From DASUPK01 sp963795665 (GTDB lineage: Bacteria > Actinomycetota > Thermoleophilia > Solirubrobacterales > 70-9), in contig CAWCIP010000003.1 of assembly GCA_963795665.1 (NCBI GenBank), positions 248,001 to 312,000 on the forward strand: DNA of 64,000 nucleotides, in the 5' to 3' direction. The position numbers and the translations under genes were made by a program. The first letter of the stretch is position 1, and each line of letters starts with the position of its first letter. Under the pieces are notes generated by a model, which ran no database searches, was not told the origin of the DNA, and saw only the letters and a program-made list of their open reading frames with translations. Below are positions 27,173 through 36,343 of this stretch, piece by piece.

Positions 27173-28345
27173 CTAACTTAGGGTCCGGCCGAGAATCTCG
27201 AGCGCCTCGTCGACCTCGGCCTCGCCGATCACGAGCGGCGGGAGAAAGCGGAGCGTGTCGTCGCCGATCGGATTGACGATCAGCCCCTCGTCCAGCGCTC
27301 GCGAGGCGGCGTCCTTGGCCTCGACGCCCTCCAGCCGGGCGCCGAGCATCAGGCCGCGGCCGCGCACCTCGCCCACCGCGTCGATCGCCTCCAGGCCGGC
27401 GGAGAGCCTGCCGCCCAGGTCCCGGACCCGACGGAGCAGCGCCGGGTCGTCGATCACCCCGAAGGCCGCGAGCGAGGCGGCGGCGATCAGTGGGCCTCCC
27501 GCGAAGGTCGAACCGTGGTCCCCCCGCTCCAGGACGTCCGCGGTCGCGGAGCTGGTCACGCAGGCGCCGACGGGCAGTCCCCCGCCGAGGGCCTTCGCCG
27601 TGGTCATCACGTCGGGCCTCGCCGGAAGCTGCTCGTACGCCCACAACGAGCCCGTCCTCCCCATCCCGGTCTGGATCTCGTCGAAGACGAGCAGCGCGCC
27701 GGCGGCATCGCAGGCCTCACGGGCCGCCGCGATCACCTCGTCACCGATCACGTGCACGCCGGTCTCCCCCTGGATCGGCTCCAGCAGGATCGCGGCGGTG
27801 CGCTCTCCGACGGCGGCGGCGAGCGCGTCGGCGTCGTCGCGGGGCACCGCCCGGAACCCGGGCAGGTAGGGCGCGAAGCTCTCGTTCGCCGAAAGACCCG
27901 GTGTCGCGGAGAGGGAGGCCATCGTGCGGCCGTGGAAGGCCCCCTCGAGGACGACGATCTCGGGGTCGTCGATCCCGCGACGGTGCGCGTGCTTGCGGAC
28001 CAGCTTGATCGCGCACTCGTTGGCCTCGGTGCCCGAGTTACAGAGGAACGCCTTGCCCCCGAGGCTCGATTGACAGAGTCGCTCGGCGAGCCGCACGCCA
28101 CCTTCGGTCAGGTAGAGGTTGGAGGTGTGGGTGAGCGTCCCGACCTGCTCGCGCACCGCCTCGACCACCGCGGGGTGGCAGTGCCCGACCGAGCAGACCG
28201 AGATCCCGGCCAGGAAGTCGAGGTACTCCTTGCCCTCCGAGTCGGTGAGCCGCGCCCCCTCCCCGCGCACGAACTCGACCGGCGCGCGCGGATAGGTCTG
28301 CATCACCCAGCTGGATTCGAGCTCCTGGAGCTCGGCGAGCTTCAT
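27173..28345 (-). CDS. argD: Acetylornithine aminotransferase
   Basis: Class III PLP aminotransferase that makes N-acetylornithine from the semialdehyde produced by ArgC. In 390 residues it shows FLAGISVCSVGHCHPAV, LCNSGTEANECAIK, GAFHGRTMASLS, LLVFDEIQTGMGRTG and TTAKALGGGLPVGA (PLP Lys), then GSTFAGGPL. The ATG at 28345 has GAGGAGG six bases upstream, ruling out the longer open frame. It follows argB by ten bases, in the same unit as argC, argJ and argB. Confidence 0.95.
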   Translation of the reverse strand: MKLAELQELESSWVMQTYPRAPVEFVRGEGARLTDSEGKEYLDFLAGISVCSVGHCHPAVVEAVREQVGTLTHTSNLYLTEGGVRLAERLCQSSLGGKAFLCNSGTEANECAIKLVRKHAHRRGIDDPEIVVLEGAFHGRTMASLSATPGLSANESFAPYLPGFRAVPRDDADALAAAVGERTAAILLEPIQGETGVHVIGDEVIAAAREACDAAGALLVFDEIQTGMGRTGSLWAYEQLPARPDVMTTAKALGGGLPVGACVTSSATADVLERGDHGSTFAGGPLIAAASLAAFGVIDDPALLRRVRDLGGRLSAGLEAIDAVGEVRGRGLMLGARLEGVEAKDAASRALDEGLIVNPIGDDTLRFLPPLVIGEAEVDEALEILGRTLS

Positions 28346-28355
28346 CCGATCCTCC

Positions 28356-29195
28356 TCACGCCGTGATCTTGGTGCCGATGCCGGCGTCGGTGAACAGCTC
28401 GAGCAGCAGCGTGTGCGGTCGCCGGCCGTCGACGATGTGCGCCGCCTCCACCCCGCCCGCGATCGCGTCGACACAGGCGGTCAGCTTCGGGCGCATTCCT
28501 CCTTCGACGCCGTCGAGCGCCGCCCGGACCTCGTCCGCTGTGGCCTGGGAGATGCGGGACTCGGCATCGTCCGGGTCCCGAAGCCAGCCATCGACGTCGG
28601 TCAGGAAGATCGCCTTGTGCGCCGGCATCGCGGCAGCCACCTTGCCGGCGGCCTCATCGGCGTTGACGTTGTAGGAGGCGCCATCTCGATCCGTGCCCAC
28701 CGACGCGATCACGGGAATGTAGTCCTCGGCGATGTGCTCGATCACGTCGACGTTCACGTTGGTGATCTCACCGACGAAGCCGACGTCCGCGGACTGCCCG
28801 ACTGGCTTCACCTCGAAGAGCGAGCCGTCCTCGCCGCCCAGCCCGACCGCAGGCTGGCCGTGGCGGTTGAGCCGGGTGAGGATGTCCGAGTTGATCTTGC
28901 CGAGCAGGACCATCTTCGCCACCTCAACCGTCTCGGCGTCGGAGACGCGCAGTCCCTCGACGAACTTCACCTCCATTCCCATGCGCTCCATGTAGTGGGT
29001 GATCTCCGGTCCGCCGCCGTGGACGATGATCGGGTTCATTCCCACGTACTTGAGGAGGACGACGTCTCGCGCGAAGGCCTCGCGCAGCTCCTCGTCGCGC
29101 ATCGCCGCGCCGCCGTACTTGATCACGATCGTCCGCCCGTGGAACTCCCTGATGTAGGGCAGGGCCTCGAGAAGGGTTTCGACGGAGGAGGTCAT
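28356..29195 (-). CDS. argB: Acetylglutamate kinase
   Basis: Phosphorylates N-acetylglutamate, the second step of arginine synthesis and the usual feedback point. 279 residues: TIVIKYGGAAM (Lys/Gly phosphate loop), PIIVHGGGPEI, FVEGLRVSDAETVEV, VDVIEHIAEDYIPVI, YNVNADEAAGKVAA, FLTDVDG and EGGMRPKLTA. All conserved amino-acid-kinase motifs are present. The ATG at 29195 overlaps the argJ stop by four bases (ATGA). The N-terminal helix (SSVETLLEALPYIREF) is the type found in arginine-sensitive hexameric enzymes; sensitivity is inferred. Confidence 0.96.
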   Translation of the reverse strand: MTSSVETLLEALPYIREFHGRTIVIKYGGAAMRDEELREAFARDVVLLKYVGMNPIIVHGGGPEITHYMERMGMEVKFVEGLRVSDAETVEVAKMVLLGKINSDILTRLNRHGQPAVGLGGEDGSLFEVKPVGQSADVGFVGEITNVNVDVIEHIAEDYIPVIASVGTDRDGASYNVNADEAAGKVAAAMPAHKAIFLTDVDGWLRDPDDAESRISQATADEVRAALDGVEGGMRPKLTACVDAIAGGVEAAHIVDGRRPHTLLLELFTDAGIGTKITA

Positions 29196-30358
29196 GTCGT
29201 GTACTCGGCGTTGATCCGGATGTAATCGTGGGTGAGGTCGCTGAAGTAGACGTGGGCGCCCGCCTTGCCACGGCCGAGGTTGATCGAGAGCTCCGCCTCC
29301 GGAAGATCGGCGGCCAGCTCCGCGGCCTGGATGCGGTCGGGGCCGAGCTCGTCCAGCTCTTCGCCGGCCAGCGCCATGCCGGCGGCCTGGGCGATCCGGC
29401 CCCAGTTCGAGTCGCGCCCGAAGAGGGCCGTCTTGACGAGCGGGGAGTTGGCGATCGCTCTGGCGACGCGCTCGGCCTCGACACCGCTCTTGGCGCCGGC
29501 GACCTCGACGCGGCCGACCCGCGTCGCCCCCTCGCCGTCGGCGACGATCTCCAGCGCGAGCTGCAGCAACACGGCCTCGAGCAGTCCCTTCGGCAGTACC
29601 GCGCCGGATGTCCCCGTCGCCTGCAGCATCACCGTGTCGTTGGTGCTCATCTGGCCGTCGACGGTGATCCGCTCCATCGAGTCGGCCAGAGCGGCGCGCA
29701 GGACCTTGTCCGGGTCCTCGACGACCGCATCGGTCTGGACGAAGCAGAGCATGGTCGCGAAGCCCGGCTCGATCATCCCGGCGCCCTTCGCCTGGGCCGA
29801 GACCGTCACGTCGCCCGCGCGAATGGCGCAGCGCTTCGGGCCGCTGTCGGTGGTCATGATCGCCTCGGCGAACTCCCCCCCACCCGTCGCCGACAATCCC
29901 TGGACCGCTTCGAGGACGCCAGAGGTGACGGCCTCGATGTCCAGCGCTACGCCGATCGTGCCGGTCTCGGCGATCGCCACTGTGCGCGGCTCGACTCCGA
30001 GGGCCTCGGCCGCGGCGTCGCGCATGGCGAGGGCATCCCGGTACCCCTGCTCCCCGGTGGCGGCGTTCGCGTTCCCGGAGTTGACGGCGACGGCGCGAAG
30101 CGCATCGACCTCGCACTCCTGCCGGCAGACGCGGACCGGCGCCGCGGCGGCGGCGTTGCGGGTCAGCGCCAGGGCGGAACGCACCTGATCCGCGTCGCAT
30201 GCCAGCACCCCGACGTCGGTCGCCCCGCCACCCTTCAGCCCACAGGCGACGCCGGCGGCCCGGAAGCCGGGAGCCAGCGTCGCGGCCTCGAGCTGCTCGA
30301 ACTCCGGGGGTGGCGTCACCCACCGCGAGCGGAAGAAGGTCTGGGTCGCCGACCCCAT
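29192..30358 (-). CDS. argJ: Bifunctional ornithine acetyltransferase/N-acetylglutamate synthase
   Basis: Recycles the acetyl group from acetylornithine to glutamate. 388 residues, self-cleaved in the family before a Thr nucleophile: GAGMIEPGFATMLCFVQTD, then GQMSTNDTVMLQATG, which holds the oxyanion and cleavage region. VNSGNANAATG and the C-terminal GRDSNWGRIAQAAG with INAEYTT are further ArgJ signatures. The canonical 'KGAGMI-P-MATML' is slightly changed (FATML). Presence of argJ implies the cyclic arginine pathway. The start overlaps the argC stop by one base and the stop overlaps argB by four. Confidence 0.95.
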   Translation of the reverse strand: MGSATQTFFRSRWVTPPPEFEQLEAATLAPGFRAAGVACGLKGGGATDVGVLACDADQVRSALALTRNAAAAAPVRVCRQECEVDALRAVAVNSGNANAATGEQGYRDALAMRDAAAEALGVEPRTVAIAETGTIGVALDIEAVTSGVLEAVQGLSATGGGEFAEAIMTTDSGPKRCAIRAGDVTVSAQAKGAGMIEPGFATMLCFVQTDAVVEDPDKVLRAALADSMERITVDGQMSTNDTVMLQATGTSGAVLPKGLLEAVLLQLALEIVADGEGATRVGRVEVAGAKSGVEAERVARAIANSPLVKTALFGRDSNWGRIAQAAGMALAGEELDELGPDRIQAAELAADLPEAELSINLGRGKAGAHVYFSDLTHDYIRINAEYTT

Positions 30359-31374
30359 CAGGAGATGCCCTCCCCCTCCGGCAGCCCGAGCATCAGGTTG
30401 AGGTTCTGGATTGCCTGCGAGGCGGCGCCCTTCCAGAGGTTGTCGATCGAGGCGAACGCCATCGCCCGGCCCGAGGCCTCGTTCAGGGCCAGGTGGATCC
30501 GGCAGAGGTTGGTCTCGCGGACGCCGCTGACGCCCGGAGGCTCGGAGGTGACCTCGACGAACGGCTCGTCCCCGTAGCGCTCTTCGTACAGCGACAGCAT
30601 GCGAGCGGCGTCGACCGGCTCCGAGGTGCGCACGTAGCAGCTCACCAGCTCGCCCTGGTCGTAGGGCATCAGGTGCGGGACGAAGGTCAGCGCCGCTTGC
30701 CCGGGGATCGCGCCGTTCCCCCCCGCCAACTCGCTCAGCTCCTGGGCGATCTCGGGCGTGTGGCGGTGGCCGGTGACCTTGTAGGGCAAGGTGTCGTCGG
30801 TCTCCTTGACGACCGCCATCTCCTCCTCCGCGGCGCGGCCGGCCCCGGAGACCCCGGACTTGGCGTCGATCACAACGTCCTCGATCAGGCCCTCGGCGGC
30901 AAGCGGGGCCAGGGCCAGGATGCTGGCCGTCGGGTAGCAGCCGGGGTTGGCGACCAGGTCGGCGCCCTCGATCGCCTCGCGATGGAGCTCGGTGAGCCCG
31001 TAGACGGCCTCGCCGAGCAGCTGGGGGGCGCCGTGCTCCCCGTACCACCGTGCGTAGGTGTCGAGGTCATGCAACCGGAAGTCGGCGGAGAGGTCCACCA
31101 CCTTGGTCCCCTGCTCCCGCAGCGCGGAGACGACGGGCGCTGCGGCGCCATGCGGGTAGGCGACGATCGCGGCGTCCACGTCGGACCCGTCCTCGGCCGC
31201 GGGCTCCTCCAGGACGAGGTCGACGCCGTAGCGCGGATAGAGCTCGTTGAGCCGCTTGCCGGCGTCGGTACGAGCCGTGACTCGCGCCAGCTCGAGGCTG
31301 GGATGTCTCCTGATCAGCTCGGCCGCAAGCGCCCCGGCATACCCGGAGGCCCCGGCCACCAACACGCTATTCAC
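30358..31374 (-). CDS. argC: N-acetyl-gamma-glutamyl-phosphate reductase
   Basis: NADPH-dependent reductase, third step of arginine synthesis. 338 residues: VAGASGYAGALAAELIRRHP (nucleotide loop), VDLSADFRLHD, LVANPGCYPTASILAL (catalytic Cys in NPGCYPT), DAKSGVSGAGR and VTGHRHTPEIAQEL. The GTG at 31374 lies inside the last codons of pheT (eight-base overlap), so argC translation is likely coupled to the phenylalanyl-tRNA synthetase genes. No promoter can fit between them other than inside pheT. Confidence 0.95.
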   Translation of the reverse strand: MNSVLVAGASGYAGALAAELIRRHPSLELARVTARTDAGKRLNELYPRYGVDLVLEEPAAEDGSDVDAAIVAYPHGAAAPVVSALREQGTKVVDLSADFRLHDLDTYARWYGEHGAPQLLGEAVYGLTELHREAIEGADLVANPGCYPTASILALAPLAAEGLIEDVVIDAKSGVSGAGRAAEEEMAVVKETDDTLPYKVTGHRHTPEIAQELSELAGGNGAIPGQAALTFVPHLMPYDQGELVSCYVRTSEPVDAARMLSLYEERYGDEPFVEVTSEPPGVSGVRETNLCRIHLALNEASGRAMAFASIDNLWKGAASQAIQNLNLMLGLPEGEGIS

Positions 31375-33829
31375 GGAGCGACCCCCCGATCTTCTCGACG
31401 GCGGCCTCGATCTTGCGCCTGAGCTCGGCGACCTCCTCGTCGGTGAGAGTCCGATCGGCGGCCCTGAAGGTGAGGCGCAGCGCCAGGCTCTTCCGGCCCT
31501 TCCCGAGCTGCTCGCCTCGGTAGAGGTCGAAGATCTCGGCCGAGCGCAGCAGCTCACCGCCGCCCTCTAGCACCACGGAGCGCACCTCGGCGGCCGGGAC
31601 GGCGTCGTCGACGACCATCGCCACGTCCTGGTGGACGGCCGGGTAGGAGATCACGTCCTCGTAGCTCTCTTCGCTGAGGGGCGACGCAGAGACCAGCGGC
31701 GCCAGATCGACCTCGAAGCCCGCGGCGCTCTCCAGGTCCCATTGCCGGCAGACCAGCGGGTGGATCTCGCCGATCCAGCCGACGTCCTCGACCCCGACCA
31801 GCACGCTGCCACTGCGGCCGGGGTGCAGGAAAGGCACCTCTCCGGGCACGACCTCGATCGCGACGCCGAGCTGGGCGGCGAGCGCCTCGACCGCTCCCTT
31901 CAGCGAGTAGAAGTCGGCCAGGACGGGATCGCCGCGCCAGCCGCCCGGGCGCAGCTCCCCCGTCGCGAGCGCCGCGATCCGCCACGGCTCGAACGCCGGG
32001 GCCGGCCGCTCGCCGACGAACTTCCCAGCGAGGACCCCGTCGTGAGGCGAGCTGCCCTCACGCAGGTAGGCGCGCCCGGACTCGAACAGCGCGACCCGCT
32101 CCGCGCCATGGGCGCGGTTGTAGGTGGCTGCGTCCAGGAGCGACCCGACCAGCGCCGTGCGCTCCGCGGAATGCTCGGCGGAGAGCGGGTTGGAGACCCG
32201 AATCGGCTCGGCCCTGGAATCCCCGTCGGGGATCCGGAGGCGCACCGGCATGCCGGGGTCGGTGAGGCTCAGGTTGACGACCGCGTCGAAGCCGAGGTCG
32301 CGGAGCGTGTCCTCGGCTCGGCGGCGCAGCCGCTGATCCCGGTCCAGCCGGCCGGCCTGGCCGCTCGTCGACGGCAACGTGGAGGGCAGATTCTTGGCGT
32401 AGCCGTGGATGCGGCCGACCTCCTCGATCAGGTCAACCTCCCGCGTGACGTCGTAGTGGCGGTGGAGCGGGACCGTGACCTTCAGCGTCTTCCCCCTGCC
32501 GGAGACGCCGAAGTCGAGCCGCTTCAGATACTCGGAGCAGAGCTTGGGCTCGATGGGCATCCCCAGAAGGCCCTCCGCGCGCTCGGTCCGCAGCGTCAGC
32601 TCACGGGGCTCCGGGATCTCGGCCGCCTCGTCGATCGTCCCGGGGACGAGCTTCGCTCCGCAGAGCTCGACCATCAGAACCGACGCGATCCGCTGCGCCC
32701 GCAGTGCCAGCTCCGGGTGCAGCTGCTTCTCGAAGCGGTTGGAGGCGTCGGTCCGCAGCCCGAGCTTCCGTGAGGTCCGCAGGATGTTCACCCCGTTCCA
32801 GTTCGCGACCTCGAGCAGCACCCTGGTGGTCGTCTCCGAGACCTCGGAGGCCTCGCCGCCCATGATCCCCGCGATCCCCGAGGGTCCGTTGCGGTCGCAG
32901 ACCAGGACCGCGTCCTCGTCGAAGGTACGCTCGACGCCGTCGAGCGTGGTCATCTTCTCGCCCTTCCTGGCGGCGCGGACGATGAGAGCGCCGTCGGGCA
33001 CCTTGTCGAGGTCGAAGGCATGCAGCGGCTGAGCCGTCATCAACATCACGTAGTTGGTGATGTCGACGACGTTGTTGATCGGCCGCATTCCCGCACCGAT
33101 CAGGCGAGCCTTGAGCCAGAGCGGAGACGGGCCGATCTCGACGTCGGTGAAGACGCGCGCACTGAACCTGGGGCAGAGCTCCGGCACCTCGACCTTCACC
33201 GAGGCGTAGTCCGAGACGTCGCCCTCGCCGGTGGCCTCCGCGTCCTGATCCCAGGGCGCCGCCGCGAGCTTGGAGCCGGTGATCGCGTGGACCTCGCGCG
33301 CCACCCCGTACTGGCCGAAGCAGTCGACGCGGTTGGAGGTCGGCTCCAGCTCGATGACCGGGTCCGAGACCGGGATCACCTCGCCCAGCGGGGTCCCCGC
33401 CGCCAGCCCGTCGTCTTCCATGACGACGATGCCCGCGGCGTCGTCGCCGAGCTCGAGCTCGGCCTCCGAGAGGATCATCCCGTTGGACTCGACCCCGCGC
33501 AGCTTGGCCTTGCCCAGCTTGGTCCCGTCAGGCATCACCGCGCCGGGGAGCGCCACCGGGACCGTCTGGCCGGCGGCGACGTTGGGGGCGCCGCACACGA
33601 TCGTCCTGCCTCCATCGCCCGCGTCGACCTCGCAGACGCTGAGCCGGTCGGCGTCGGGATGCCTCTCGACCGAGAGCACCTTGCCCACCACGAAGCCGTC
33701 CGCCTCGGGGGCGCCGGCGTGCGTGATCCGCTCGACCTCGATGCTGTGCATCGCCAGCTCGTCCGCCAGCTCCTCGACGGAGAGCTTGGGATCGCAGTAC
33801 TCGCGCAGCCAGGAGCTCGGCGCCCTCAT
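31367..33829 (-). CDS. pheT: Phenylalanyl-tRNA synthetase beta subunit
   Basis: 820 residues, normal for the bacterial beta subunit. An EMAP-type tRNA-binding domain lies near the N-terminus (VGKVLSVERHPDADRLSVCEV, GMILSEAELELG), followed by B3/B4 editing (VDITNYVMLMTAQPLHAFD), B5, the catalytic-like core and a C-terminal anticodon-binding FDX-ACB domain (YPAVHQDVAMVVDDAVPAAE to LRRKIEAAVEKIGGSLRE). It forms an alpha2-beta2 tetramer with PheS. The ATG overlaps the pheS stop (ATGA), and the end overlaps argC. Confidence 0.96.
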   Translation of the reverse strand: MRAPSSWLREYCDPKLSVEELADELAMHSIEVERITHAGAPEADGFVVGKVLSVERHPDADRLSVCEVDAGDGGRTIVCGAPNVAAGQTVPVALPGAVMPDGTKLGKAKLRGVESNGMILSEAELELGDDAAGIVVMEDDGLAAGTPLGEVIPVSDPVIELEPTSNRVDCFGQYGVAREVHAITGSKLAAAPWDQDAEATGEGDVSDYASVKVEVPELCPRFSARVFTDVEIGPSPLWLKARLIGAGMRPINNVVDITNYVMLMTAQPLHAFDLDKVPDGALIVRAARKGEKMTTLDGVERTFDEDAVLVCDRNGPSGIAGIMGGEASEVSETTTRVLLEVANWNGVNILRTSRKLGLRTDASNRFEKQLHPELALRAQRIASVLMVELCGAKLVPGTIDEAAEIPEPRELTLRTERAEGLLGMPIEPKLCSEYLKRLDFGVSGRGKTLKVTVPLHRHYDVTREVDLIEEVGRIHGYAKNLPSTLPSTSGQAGRLDRDQRLRRRAEDTLRDLGFDAVVNLSLTDPGMPVRLRIPDGDSRAEPIRVSNPLSAEHSAERTALVGSLLDAATYNRAHGAERVALFESGRAYLREGSSPHDGVLAGKFVGERPAPAFEPWRIAALATGELRPGGWRGDPVLADFYSLKGAVEALAAQLGVAIEVVPGEVPFLHPGRSGSVLVGVEDVGWIGEIHPLVCRQWDLESAAGFEVDLAPLVSASPLSEESYEDVISYPAVHQDVAMVVDDAVPAAEVRSVVLEGGGELLRSAEIFDLYRGEQLGKGRKSLALRLTFRAADRTLTDEEVAELRRKIEAAVEKIGGSLRE

Positions 33830-34947
33830 CGGAACTGCTCCAGGACACGGATGTCGTTCTCGAAGAACTTGCGGAGGTCGGGCACCCCGTACTTGAGCAT
33901 CGCGATCCGCTCGATCCCCATGCCGAAGGCGAAGCCCTGGACCTCCTCGGGGTCGTAGCCGCTCTCGCGCACGAAGCCGAAGACGTTCGGGTCGACCATC
34001 CCCGCGCCGAGGATCTCGATCCAGCCGATCCCCTTGCAGAGCGGGTCGCGCGACCCATCCGGCAGCTGCCCGGAGCCGCCGCAGCGGAAGCAGGAGACGT
34101 CGACCTCGACGCTCGGCTCGGTGAAGGGGAAGAACCCGGGCCGGAAGCGAGTCTCGCGCTCGGGGCCGAAGATCGCGCGGGCGAACTCGTCCAGCGTCCC
34201 CTTCAGGTCGGCGAGGGTGATGTCCGGGCCCACCGCGAGGCCCTCGACCTGGTGGAAGATCGGGCTGTGGGTGGCGTCGAACGGGTCCGAGCGGTAGCAG
34301 CGCCCCGGGACCACGATGAACAGGGGAGGCGCCTGCGACTCCATCGCGCGCACCTGCATCGGCGAGGTGTGAGTGCGCAGCACGACGTCCTCGGGGCCGG
34401 GCGGCAGCTCATCGCCGTTTGAGGGAATCCGGAGGTCTGACCGCAGGGTCCTCGGGTCGACGTAGAAGGTGTCCTGCGCCATCCGGGCCGGGTGGCCGGG
34501 CGGATGATTGAGCGCGGTGAAGTTGTAGTAGTCGAGCTCGACCTCGGGCCCCTCCATCACCCGGTAGCCGAGGCCGACGAAGATGTCCTCGATCTCGCGC
34601 TGGGTCCGCAGCAGCGGGTTCTGCGCGCCGACCGGCACCGGCGGCGAGCCGGGGAGCGTGACGTCGATGGCGTCCTCGGCCAGGCGGGTGCCCAGTTCGC
34701 TGGCGTCGAGCTCGGCGCTCCTCGACTCGAGCAGCGACTCAAGCCCCCGCCGCGCCTCGTTGCCCGACTTGCCGACCGGCCCGCGCTCGTCCGCCGGCAG
34801 GTCGGCGATCCCCCGCAGGATCTGGGTGAGCTCCGCCTTGCGGCCCAGGTAGCGGACCCGGAGCTCCTCGAGCTCAGCGGTCGTCGAGGCAGCGCCGATC
34901 GCGTCAGCTGCCTCCTTCCGGATCTCGTCTATCCGCTCAGTCGCCAT
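33826..34947 (-). CDS. pheS: Phenylalanyl-tRNA synthetase alpha subunit
   Basis: 373-residue catalytic subunit. An N-terminal coiled coil (AAELEELRVRYLGRKAELTQI) contacts tRNA-Phe. Class II motifs follow: DYYNFTALNHPPGHPAR (motif 1 region), PGRCYRSDPFDATHSPIFHQVEG (motif 2) and GFAFGMGIERIAMLKYGV (motif 3). A CFRCGGSG with a later Cys (DPLCKGIGWIEILG) is the usual insertion. The ATG at 34947 overlaps the preceding methyltransferase gene by eleven bases. Confidence 0.97.
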   Translation of the reverse strand: MATERIDEIRKEAADAIGAASTTAELEELRVRYLGRKAELTQILRGIADLPADERGPVGKSGNEARRGLESLLESRSAELDASELGTRLAEDAIDVTLPGSPPVPVGAQNPLLRTQREIEDIFVGLGYRVMEGPEVELDYYNFTALNHPPGHPARMAQDTFYVDPRTLRSDLRIPSNGDELPPGPEDVVLRTHTSPMQVRAMESQAPPLFIVVPGRCYRSDPFDATHSPIFHQVEGLAVGPDITLADLKGTLDEFARAIFGPERETRFRPGFFPFTEPSVEVDVSCFRCGGSGQLPDGSRDPLCKGIGWIEILGAGMVDPNVFGFVRESGYDPEEVQGFAFGMGIERIAMLKYGVPDLRKFFENDIRVLEQFR

Positions 34948-35651
34948 CGCCGTCTCCAGCGGACGCTATCCGGTGCAGGGCAATCGCCGCCGCCGCCGCG
35001 ACGTTCAGCGATTCGGCCTCCCGGCGGAGAGGGATCGTCACCCGGAGGTCGCACCGGTCCAGGACGTCTGCGGGCAGTCCCTCGCGCTCCGCACCGAGAC
35101 AGACGGTGGCCGTGCCATCGAGCGCCTCGGGCGGGTCGCCCCCGTGCGCGACAAGCGCGGCGCGAGGAGCCGGGGTCGCGTCGATCTCTCCGCGCAGCAG
35201 CCGCTCGGCGAAGACCGCCCCCATACTCGCCCGGACGGCGTGCGTGTCCGTACGGATCGGCGCAGTCCGGGCCCAGGACGACGGACCCGCCGATCAGGGC
35301 GTTCGCGGTCCGGATCAGCGTTCCGACGTTGCCCGGATCCGAGACGCCGTGCAGGTAGACGCACGGCGCCGTCGGCTCGTCGGCCCAAGCCTCTCTCCAG
35401 ACGCCGATGGCCCGCGTTCCCGACCCGAGCTTGGAGACCTGCGCCAGCAACGCGGGCTCCACCTCGGTCCCGCCGAGGTCCTCGCCCGCCGCGGTCAGCA
35501 GCTCAACCGGCTCGGCGCCCGCGGCCCGCGCCGCGGCGAGCAGGTCCTCGCCCTCGGTGACGAAGAGACCCTCGCGCTCACGGCTCCGCCGCCTGCCGAG
35601 GCGGCGGATCAGCTTGAGCTTCTCGTTGTGTGGGCTGGTGATCATCGTCAT
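34937..35651 (-). CDS. SpoU-family rRNA/tRNA 2'-O-methyltransferase, one frameshift
   Basis: A TrmH/SpoU-type RNA methyltransferase of about 237 residues after correction. The N-terminal part gives ITSPHNEKLKLIRRL, the substrate-binding L30e-like domain, and YLHGVSDPGNVGTLIRTANA (SPOUT motif 1). The C-terminal frame gives TVCLGAEREGLPADVL (motif 2) and IPLRREAESLNVAAAAAI (motif 3), completing the knotted SAM site. The two frames meet near 35250, where deleting one G (TACGGACACG to TACGACACG) yields ADPYDTHAVRASMGA as in homologues. This is the usual gene upstream of pheS in many bacteria. I treat the break as a likely sequence error. Confidence 0.85.
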
Positions 35652-35680
35652 GTCGGGGTCGGATATGAGGTCCTGAAATG

Positions 35681-35711
35681 AAAAAGGGCGGCTCCGCCTC
35701 GCGGACCGCCC
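35681..35711 (-). terminator. Intrinsic terminator after rplT
   Basis: On the minus strand GGGCGGTCCGC pairs with GCGGA-G-CCGCCC (one bulged G, three-base loop), followed directly by TTTTT. It lies 28 bases after the rplT stop and before the SpoU gene, so rpmI-rplT ends here and the SpoU-pheST-arg block needs its own promoter in the next 30 bases. Confidence 0.85.
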
Positions 35712-35738
35712 GGGGAGTCTGGCTGTGGCTGCCGTGAG

Positions 35739-36098
35739 CTAGGTGGCGGCAGCCTCCCGGGCGAGCTCCACGAATCGGCGAAAGCCATCGGGGTCGTTGA
35801 CCGCGATGTCGGCGAGCATCTTCCGGTTGACGTCGACGCCGGCCTCGTCGAGGCCGTGGATCAGCTGCGAGTAGCTCATGCCCTCCTGCCGGGCGGCAGC
35901 GTTGATCCGTGTGATCCACAGCCGGCGGAAGTCCCTCTTGCGGGTGCGCCGATCGCGGTACGCGTAGGCGTCGGAGCGCATCACCTGCTCGTTGGCGAGC
36001 CGGTAGCTCGAGTGCTTACGCCCGAAGTAGCCCTTCGCGCGGCTGAGGACCTTCTTCTTGCGCCGCTTGCGGGCGACGGCGTTGGTGGCGCGAGGCAT
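35739..36098 (-). CDS. rplT: 50S ribosomal protein L20
   Basis: 119 residues of L20: MPRATNAVARKRRKKKVLSRAKGYFG, RDRRTRKRDFRRLWITRINAA, YSQLIHGLDEAGVDVNRKMLADIA. It binds 23S rRNA early in large-subunit assembly. Its ATG shares one base with the rpmI stop (TGATG). In most bacteria infC precedes rpmI directly; here infC lies almost 8 kb away. Confidence 0.98.
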   Translation of the reverse strand: MPRATNAVARKRRKKKVLSRAKGYFGRKHSSYRLANEQVMRSDAYAYRDRRTRKRDFRRLWITRINAAARQEGMSYSQLIHGLDEAGVDVNRKMLADIAVNDPDGFRRFVELAREAAAT

Positions 36099-36301
36099 CA
36101 GCGACCGCCCTTGACCAGGAGCTTGTTGACCCGCTTGCGATCGGCACCGGAGATCACCGAGGGCCGCCCGAGACGCCGCTTCCGCCCAGGCGACTTCTTC
36201 TCGAGGATGTGGCTCGAGTACGCCCGCCGGCCGCGGAGCTTGCCCTTGGCGGTCTTTCGGAAGCGCTTTTTGGACCCGGAATGGGTCTTCATCTTCGGCA
36301 T
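36098..36301 (-). CDS. rpmI: 50S ribosomal protein L35
   Basis: 67 residues: MPKMKTHSGSKKRFRKTAKG, LRGRRAYSSHILEKKSPGRKRRL, a typical L35. I use the ATG at 36301; the open frame continues upstream into the divergent gene but homology begins here. Only 42 bases separate it from the divergent PRC-barrel-like gene, so its promoter lies there and not in an infC operon. Confidence 0.97.
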   Translation of the reverse strand: MPKMKTHSGSKKRFRKTAKGKLRGRRAYSSHILEKKSPGRKRRLGRPSVISGADRKRVNKLLVKGGR

Positions 36302-36343
36302 CGGGCCGACTATTGAAGCAGAGAGAATGCGTATTGTTGGCCC

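Noticed and set aside
29192..31048. Apparent 618-residue and 655-residue fused proteins across argC-argJ and argJ-argB
   Set aside because: Upstream parts are out-of-frame readings of the neighbouring gene; homology begins at the internal ATG codons at 30358 and 29195.
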